Positions 5,542 to 10,081 of a DNA stretch of 10,081 nt are shown piece by piece (positions within the stretch are counted from its first letter, which is position 1; each line of letters begins with the position of its first letter). The DNA is from an uncultured Bacteroidaceae bacterium (GTDB taxonomy: Bacteria; Bacteroidota; Bacteroidia; Bacteroidales; Bacteroidaceae), in the NCBI GenBank assembly GCA_934271655.1, contig CAKQRW010000070.1, forward strand, positions 1-10,081, given 5' to 3'. A program made the translations under genes and the position numbers. The notes under the pieces are model-generated. The model was given only the letters and a program-made list of their open reading frames with translations. It was not told the DNA's origin and did no database searches.

Positions 5542-6429
5542 ATGACTAAAAAAACAAAGTTTGCACTCTTCGGCAATGTCTATCAAGAACATAAATGCAC
5601 AGCGGTGCAGAGTTTTTTTGACATTGCACAAAAGAGACAAGCAGACATCGCCATATATGAGCCTTTCTACAAGTTTCTGCTCACATTGCCACACATAGAC
5701 ATTCCGGCATGCGAGGTGATAGCAGACAGCAACTTCACGGCGGACTATGTAGTGTGCATAGGCGGCGACGGCACATTCCTTGACACAGCGAGCAAGGTGG
5801 CTGACAAGAGCATACCCATAATAGGTGTGAATGCTGGAAGGCTGGGCTTCCTTGCCAGTTTCTCGCCTGAAAGTATTGGAGAGACCATCAATAATATCTA
5901 TAAGGGAAAATTCAAGATAGAGAGCCACAGCGTGCTGCAGATGACATGTGATGACACGAAACTTTTGGGCTATCCATGCGCTCTCAACGAGATTGCCATT
6001 CTGAAGCATGACATCTCATCCATGATTACGATCCACACAGATGTGAACGGCGAACGACTCACCACGTACCAAGCTGACGGGCTCATCATCAGCACTCCCA
6101 CCGGGAGCACGGCCTACTCGCTCAGCGTCGGAGGGCCAATAATGGTGCCACAAAGCGACACTATATGCCTCACTCCTATTGCACCGCACAGCCTGAACAT
6201 GCGGCCTATAGTGCTGTGCGACAATAATGAGATTACTCTTACGGTGGAAAGTCGAAGCAAGAGTTTTCTGGTCTCGCTCGACGGACGCAGCCAAAGTTAT
6301 CCTGACAATATACGCCTACACATACACAAGGCTCCGTATTCCATAAATGTTGTCATAGGCGAAGACCAGAGTTTCTTCTCCACACTGAGAAAGAAGATGA
6401 TGTGGGGAGCAGATAAAAGGGGACACTGA
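5542..6429 (+). CDS. nadK: NAD kinase
   Basis: NadK phosphorylates NAD+ with ATP to make NADP+ in the cytoplasm. With the ATG at 5542 the protein is 295 residues and begins MTKKTKFALFGN, as expected for the family's first strand. Visible motifs are CIGGDGTFLDTA (residues 72-83, the GGDGT phosphate-binding motif), IIGVNAGRLGFLA (93-105), LNEIAI (148-153), YQADGLIISTPTGSTAYSLS (176-195) and GGPI followed by PIAPHSL (212-218). All are intact. The frame stays open upstream to a TTG at 5476, but that codon lies inside the candidate promoter, so the ATG is preferred. The stop codon is part of the terminator stem at 6419-6450. The gene is divergent from exbB and convergent with the large gene beyond. 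Confidence 0.96.
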   Translation: MTKKTKFALFGNVYQEHKCTAVQSFFDIAQKRQADIAIYEPFYKFLLTLPHIDIPACEVIADSNFTADYVVCIGGDGTFLDTASKVADKSIPIIGVNAGRLGFLASFSPESIGETINNIYKGKFKIESHSVLQMTCDDTKLLGYPCALNEIAILKHDISSMITIHTDVNGERLTTYQADGLIISTPTGSTAYSLSVGGPIMVPQSDTICLTPIAPHSLNMRPIVLCDNNEITLTVESRSKSFLVSLDGRSQSYPDNIRLHIHKAPYSINVVIGEDQSFFSTLRKKMMWGADKRGH

Positions 6430-6457
6430 AGATAAAACATCAGTGTCCCCCATTTTT
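6419..6457. terminator. Bidirectional terminator between nadK and the convergent large gene
   Basis: GGGGACACTGA (6419-6429) pairs perfectly with TCAGTGTCCCC (6440-6450), an 11-bp stem with a 10-base loop. On the plus strand it is followed by CATTTTTAT, and on the minus strand by TTTTATC. It can therefore serve both nadK and the gene ending at 6611. The last three bases of the left arm are the nadK stop codon TGA. Confidence 0.85.
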
Positions 6458-6485
6458 ATATGCTATACGGATTCATATGCTATAC
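6458..6485. repeat. Short direct repeat, 17-bp period
   Basis: ATATGCTATAC occurs at 6458-6468 and again at 6475-6485, separated by GGATTC. It lies between the terminator and the 34/35-bp repeats. I see no gene in this 180-base gap. Confidence 0.7.
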
Positions 6486-6540
6486 TGAAGCTGGCCTTTA
6501 CTTATGCCTGTCGCCAAGCATCGGACAAGCCTTAACTGCC

Positions 6541-6643
6541 GTCATTTCAGTATCACTCCTTCCTTCTTCATGCCGTCTATTTCAATATCACTCCTTCCTT
6601 CTTCATGCCGTCATTTCAATATCACTCCTTCCTTCTTCATGCC
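6541..6643. repeat. Three tandem 34/35-bp repeats carrying the 3' end and stop of the large gene
   Basis: Copies are 6541-6574 (34 bp), 6575-6609 (35 bp) and 6610-6643 (34 bp), sharing a core ending ACTCCTTCCTTCTTCATGCC. On the minus strand the 6610-6643 copy encodes the last residues DGMKKEGVILK and the TGA stop of the gene at 6611-9646. The other two copies lie past the stop. Differences among copies are a CA/CTA indel and one A/G change. Confidence 0.95.
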
Positions 6644-9600
6644 GTCTATTTTTATGACTACCGGACTGGCGAATCTGACATGACGGACATGCTCTGTCTC
6701 ATCGACCGCAGGCATGGCATTGAGCAGAGCCTGGTCGTAGACTCCATCGCCAATAAAATCGTTTACAGTAAAATAGCCTACGCCCATGCTTGTCAGGTTC
6801 TGGAAGAAATGTGTTCCCTGGCTTGGCTCCACACGGAAATTCTGAAGTCCGGCCTCCACTATCACTTTGGCACCTGATATATTAGGCCACTTGACTGGCA
6901 CTCCAAGCCAAGGATCGCTTGAGCCCCAGCGTCCGGGACCTATCAAGACATAGTTTTCTCCCCTTTCGAGGAATCCGCGATTGATTTTTTCCACTTCCTC
7001 CACTATGGCTGGATTATTGGACGCCGTATAGCCTTCTGTCTTTATATATACTATGTCGTGCACATCGTTGATGATGCCATGGCCTATGGCATTATGGCTG
7101 CGAACTACACACTGGCTGTCATCTATCAATGACAGATCCTCGTCCAACTGCATCATATTGTCAACCATCGGACGTATCTGAAGCAAATAGAACTCGCCTG
7201 TCCTGTCCTTGTTCAGATTGACAGCAAACTCTATCTCTACAGGACGGCCCATCTCCTGCTGACCATAACGCAGCACCTTTTGCAGCAACTCTGGCAGCGG
7301 GAACACTCCATTCTGCAGCACGCCAGAGAAGGATATTATCTTGCGGTTCTTGCCCTCATAATATCCGTCATAGATGCACTGGTCATATGGATCGAATGTG
7401 GAAACTATCCATTGAAGCGAACCGTCTTTGTCGGCATCACGAACTGTCACACGTTTCAGGTTGAAAGCATCATCCACCTGGAACTTCATGTAAGAATGAG
7501 CGCGCTTGATGTCGCAAGCCACGGTGTTGCCAGCATGCACGTCACCATTTGTGACAGAATCAAGAGCCTTAGTGTCAAGGGCAAAGAAACTGGTCTGTGT
7601 CTCACGCAGAGCTATTTCCATCTCACTGGTCTGCAAGACTTTGTCTGGATGACTCGGACACACGCGCAAGCACAATCCGCCATCTACTATGTATTTTCCA
7701 AGTCCAAGCGCCAGCTCCACAATGCCTTCCTCTGCCTTCTCGTCGCCAATGGGATAATAGTTGATGCTACGACCCACACCTGATATCGTAGGGTAAAAGC
7801 CGCTCGGATAGTCCTGGCCTACCACTTCCTGCAAGATAACAGCCATCTTCTCCTGGTCAATCACATTGGATGTCGCTACCATATAGTCTTTGCTCGCACG
7901 GTAAAAGACACTCGCATACACAGCCTTGATAGCGTTGGACAGCATCTCCAGCCTGAGATACTTGTCACCCACGCATGGTATCATATAAGTGGAGTAGATG
8001 CCTGCGAAGGGCTGATAATGGCTGTCCTCTAGCAACGAAGATGAACGTATGGCCAGGGGACCGTTGACAACATCTGTAAAAGACATGAGGTCTTCCACCA
8101 ATGTCTTCGGCAGATGACCCTTCAAAAAACATTGCAGAATCTCTTCGTCGGGAACATCAGACAGAGCTATTTCATAAAGTCCATTGGTCTCCATGAACTC
8201 GTCAAAGATGTCTGTGCACAGCACAACCGTCTTTGGGATAGACACGCTTGCATTCTCATACTCGTTGAGGTCTATGCGTCTTTTTATGATGTTGTCCAAA
8301 AAAGCGAGACCTCTTCCCTTGCCTCCAAGCGAACCCTCACCTATGCGGGCAAACTGACTGTAATGGTCGAATCGGTCCTTGTGGAAAATAGCTACCACTC
8401 CCCTGTTCTTCATCTTTCGGTAGCTTACGATGGCATCAAAGATGTACTGACGATGGGCATCAACATCACTCACCACTTTCCACGTTATTTTCCTCAAGAA
8501 CTCCGCAACAGGAAATATCGCACGCGACGACAACCAGCGAGACACATTATTGTGACGGATATGGTAGCTCAATGAGTCAGCAGGAAGGCTGAATATCTTA
8601 TTCTGCAACTCTTTCAGATTTCTCACTCTGGCTATCTCTTCCTTTGTCTCAGGATTACGGAATATAAAATCGCCAAAACCGAATTGACCCGTCAAGACAT
8701 CTTTCAAATCCTGACTAAGCTTCTTCGAGTTTTTGTCTATGAAAGATGCGCCGCATTTGTCTGCATAAACCTTCTTGTCTGTCTCATTGGAGTCCATGAC
8801 CAATGGCACATACTCATCCACACTCCTTATAGCGCTCAACAACTTGTAGCCAGCCAACTCATCTTTTTCCGTACTGTCGGGCGACATCGGGAACCGGCAA
8901 TCGCTTATGACACCAAGAACATTGTCCTTATATTTCTCGTAAAGGCTCCATGCCTCCTCGTACGAACGAGCAAGAACTATCTTCGAACGTCCACGCATGC
9001 GCAGCATCTCCAACTGGGAATTCAAGGCCTCTGTAGCAAACTCCAGGCTCTGCTGCAACACAAATTGATACAGATTAGGCAATAAGGACGAATAGAATCT
9101 TATGCTATCCTCTACTACCAATATCATCTGGACACCAGCAGACAGGTCATTCTCCAAATTCATCTTGTCCTCTATCAATTTTATGATGGAAAGCAGCAGC
9201 TCTGTATTGCCCAGCCAACAGAAGACATATTCAAACGCGCTCAAGTCCTCATTCTCCATACGTCGGGTTATACCATGTGAGAATGGAGTCAACACAACGA
9301 TAGGAACATCTGGAAACTCATTCTTTATGTCACGGGCTATGTCAAACACATCATTATTGTCTGTGCCCGGCATACATATGACTAAATCGAACGATCTTGT
9401 TTTAATTAGGGTTTCAGCATCTTCCTTCGAAGAAGCCTTCATAAAACGAGGAGGATACCTAAGACCTAACTTGGCATATTCATAAAAAATCTTTTCATCT
9501 ACACGACCGTCATCCTCCAACATAAAAGCATCATAAGGATTTGCTACTATCAGCACATCAAAAATGCGCTTTTGCATCAAATCCACAAAACGTGTTTCAC

Positions 9601-9646
9601 GTAAACTGGGATATTTATTGTTTATAATCGACATGGCTACTTGCAT
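6611..9646 (-). CDS. PEP/pyruvate-binding (PPDK N-terminal type) protein with two receiver-like domains
   Basis: This 1011-residue cytoplasmic protein has three parts. Residues 28-165 look like a degenerate response-regulator receiver (DVLIVANPYDAF, DLVICMPG, PIVVLTPF) lacking the phospho-acceptor Asp. Residues 173-320 look like a second receiver with key residues present: Glu179/Asp180, Asp249 in VISDCRFP, Ser286 and Lys305. Residues about 430-830 are the ATP-grasp nucleotide-binding domain of pyruvate phosphate dikinase/PEP synthase: EGSLGGKGRGLAFL, PLAIRSSSLLED, FAGIYSTY, and EIEFAVN leading to YLLQIRPM. The rest (830-1011) is a family-specific domain with YVLIGPGRWGSSDPWLGVPV and QGTHFFQN. 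It has no phosphohistidine swivelling domain with a TSH motif and no PEP-binding barrel, so the name PEP synthase would mislead. Its substrate is unknown. ATG at 9632-9634 (MSIINNKYPS) is an alternative start. Confidence 0.88.
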   Translation of the reverse strand: MQVAMSIINNKYPSLRETRFVDLMQKRIFDVLIVANPYDAFMLEDDGRVDEKIFYEYAKLGLRYPPRFMKASSKEDAETLIKTRSFDLVICMPGTDNNDVFDIARDIKNEFPDVPIVVLTPFSHGITRRMENEDLSAFEYVFCWLGNTELLLSIIKLIEDKMNLENDLSAGVQMILVVEDSIRFYSSLLPNLYQFVLQQSLEFATEALNSQLEMLRMRGRSKIVLARSYEEAWSLYEKYKDNVLGVISDCRFPMSPDSTEKDELAGYKLLSAIRSVDEYVPLVMDSNETDKKVYADKCGASFIDKNSKKLSQDLKDVLTGQFGFGDFIFRNPETKEEIARVRNLKELQNKIFSLPADSLSYHIRHNNVSRWLSSRAIFPVAEFLRKITWKVVSDVDAHRQYIFDAIVSYRKMKNRGVVAIFHKDRFDHYSQFARIGEGSLGGKGRGLAFLDNIIKRRIDLNEYENASVSIPKTVVLCTDIFDEFMETNGLYEIALSDVPDEEILQCFLKGHLPKTLVEDLMSFTDVVNGPLAIRSSSLLEDSHYQPFAGIYSTYMIPCVGDKYLRLEMLSNAIKAVYASVFYRASKDYMVATSNVIDQEKMAVILQEVVGQDYPSGFYPTISGVGRSINYYPIGDEKAEEGIVELALGLGKYIVDGGLCLRVCPSHPDKVLQTSEMEIALRETQTSFFALDTKALDSVTNGDVHAGNTVACDIKRAHSYMKFQVDDAFNLKRVTVRDADKDGSLQWIVSTFDPYDQCIYDGYYEGKNRKIISFSGVLQNGVFPLPELLQKVLRYGQQEMGRPVEIEFAVNLNKDRTGEFYLLQIRPMVDNMMQLDEDLSLIDDSQCVVRSHNAIGHGIINDVHDIVYIKTEGYTASNNPAIVEEVEKINRGFLERGENYVLIGPGRWGSSDPWLGVPVKWPNISGAKVIVEAGLQNFRVEPSQGTHFFQNLTSMGVGYFTVNDFIGDGVYDQALLNAMPAVDETEHVRHVRFASPVVIKIDGMKKEGVILK

Positions 9647-9664
9647 TTAAATTAGTATCTCATG

Positions 9665-9696
9665 CAAAGATACATATTTTTTCCGTCAATAACAAT
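9665..9696 (-). promoter_or_regulatory. Promoter of the receiver/ATP-grasp gene
   Basis: On the minus strand TATCTTTG (9672-9665) matches TAnnTTTG, and ATTG (9696-9693) lies 20 bases upstream at the -33 position, one base off TTTG. Transcription would begin near 9658-9660. That leaves only about 12 bases before the first ATG (9646) and about 24 before the second (9634), which slightly favours the second start. Confidence 0.65.
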
Positions 9697-9733
9697 AAAA
9701 TAAAGCGGATAATGAAGGGAGACTATTATCAAC

Positions 9734-9985
9734 CATAGCCTCCATAGCCTATAGCTTCTATTGTTCCTATAGCCCGGCATCAATCTTAGGACTGTCCGTC
9801 TGGCTCTATAGTTCCTATAGCTCCTCATATAGATTCTACAGCTCACATAGCGACTATAGACTTGGCGGAGCGCATCGTGCGCCTCCTTCTACTATAGACC
9901 CCTATAGCTCATACAGCTTCTATAGACTTGGCGGAGCGCATCGTGCGCCTCTTTCTACTATAGACCCTATAGCTCATATAGCTTC
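9734..9985. repeat. ATAG/CTATAG-rich low-complexity block
   Basis: About 15 ATAG motifs, most of them as the palindrome CTATAG, are spread over these 250 bases between the large gene's promoter and the rRNA terminator. Typical spacings are short and irregular, as in CCTATAGCTTCTATTG and CTATAGTTCCTATAGCTCC. A minus-strand open frame through part of it (9652-9846) encodes a low-complexity Arg/Tyr string and is not a credible gene. No other coding signal is seen in the roughly 400 bases from 9647 to 10050. Confidence 0.75.
9854..9985. repeat. Two tandem 65/66-bp repeats, each with a CTATAG-bounded hairpin
   Basis: Copy one is 9854-9919 (66 bp) and copy two is 9920-9984 (65 bp), with three point differences or indels. 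Each begins CTATAGACTTGGCGGAGCGC. Within each, GGAG-CGCA-TCG-TGCG-C-CTCC forms a stem (CTCT in place of CTCC in copy two) flanked by CTATAG on both sides, itself self-complementary. This gives a hairpin at 9854-9897 and another at 9920-9963. They lie just beyond the rRNA operon terminator. Confidence 0.9.
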
Positions 9986-9997
9986 TATCAGTCGAAC

Positions 9998-10043
9998 AAA
10001 AAAAGGAGAGCCGCTTCCAGAATGATTCTGGAAGCGGCTCTCC
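9998..10043 (-). terminator. rRNA operon rho-independent terminator
   Basis: GGAGAGCCGCTTCCAGAAT (10005-10023) and ATTCTGGAAGCGGCTCTCC (10025-10043) are perfect 19-base complements around one central base. On the minus strand the hairpin is followed by seven Ts (10004-9998). It begins about 10 bases after the 5S rRNA 3' end, so it ends the rRNA transcript. Confidence 0.95.
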
Positions 10044-10050
10044 CTGAAAG

Positions 10051-10081
10051 GAGGCGGCGACCTACTCTCCCGCATTGCGGT
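10051..10081 (-). rRNA. rrf: 5S ribosomal RNA, 3' end only (partial)
   Basis: The minus strand reads ATGCGGGAGAGTAGGTCGCC followed by GCC, the conserved 3' part of bacterial 5S rRNA, and runs off the right edge. The exact 3' end is uncertain by a few bases. With the terminator just past it, this marks the end of an rRNA operon lying to the right on the minus strand. Confidence 0.9.

Noticed and set aside
6611..9646. Annotation of the large gene as PEP synthase (ppsA)
   Set aside because: Only the nucleotide-binding ATP-grasp part is present. The phosphohistidine TSH motif and PEP-binding barrel are missing, and receiver domains occupy the N-terminus.
9652..9846. 64-residue minus-strand open frame rich in Arg and Tyr
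   Set aside because: It is a translation of the CTATAG low-complexity block and overlaps the promoter of the large gene.
10045..10060. CCTCCTTTC on the minus strand, as in the anti-Shine-Dalgarno end of 16S rRNA
   Set aside because: The preceding GCGGGAGAGTAGGTCGCC is diagnostic of the 5S rRNA 3' end, and a terminator follows directly, so this is not 16S.

Overview
The window looks like chromosomal DNA of a member of the Bacteroidota, most likely a Prevotella-like organism. The support is threefold. Several upstream regions carry the Bacteroidota -7 promoter element TAnnTTTG. The exbB-exbD-tonB cluster and the large PEP/pyruvate-binding protein with receiver-like domains have the look of that phylum. 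Intergenic DNA is AT-rich and full of short tandem repeats. The genus is an inference.

Layout from left to right. Positions 156-1090 hold a coupled minus-strand pair: an unrecognised helical protein, then an MmcQ/YjbR-family protein whose start overlaps the first gene's stop. Next comes ispD (1177-1851, minus), the MEP-pathway cytidylyltransferase. A 628-base gap (1852-2479) holds four tandem copies of a 73-bp unit that folds into a near full-length hairpin, plus two other inverted repeats. A DJ-1/YajL-type gene (2480-3034, minus) follows, then a TonB-type energy-transduction cluster read on the minus strand in the order exbB, exbD, tonB-like (5337 down to 3160). The TonB-like protein has a TolA-like lysine/glutamate/alanine repeat rod. 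Divergent from exbB is nadK (5542-6429, plus). The shared upstream region contains two oppositely oriented -7 elements 16 bp apart.

nadK converges with a 1011-residue minus-strand gene (6611-9646). That protein has a degenerate receiver, a receiver with intact key residues, and a pyruvate-phosphate-dikinase-type ATP-grasp domain, but none of the later catalytic domains of PEP synthase. The two genes share an apparent bidirectional terminator whose stem contains the nadK stop codon. The right edge (9650-10081) holds a promoter for the large gene, a CTATAG-rich repeat block, a strong rho-independent terminator and the 3' end of a 5S rRNA, so an rRNA operon on the minus strand ends here.

Most genes are housekeeping: isoprenoid precursors (ispD), NADP supply (nadK), protonmotive-force transduction to the outer membrane (exbB/exbD/tonB) and a probable stress-related DJ-1 protein. 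I see no phage, transposase, CRISPR array or defence system. The unusual parts are the receiver/ATP-grasp fusion, the hairpin array, and the fact that most gaps contain a small tandem duplication, two of which span a gene's stop codon.
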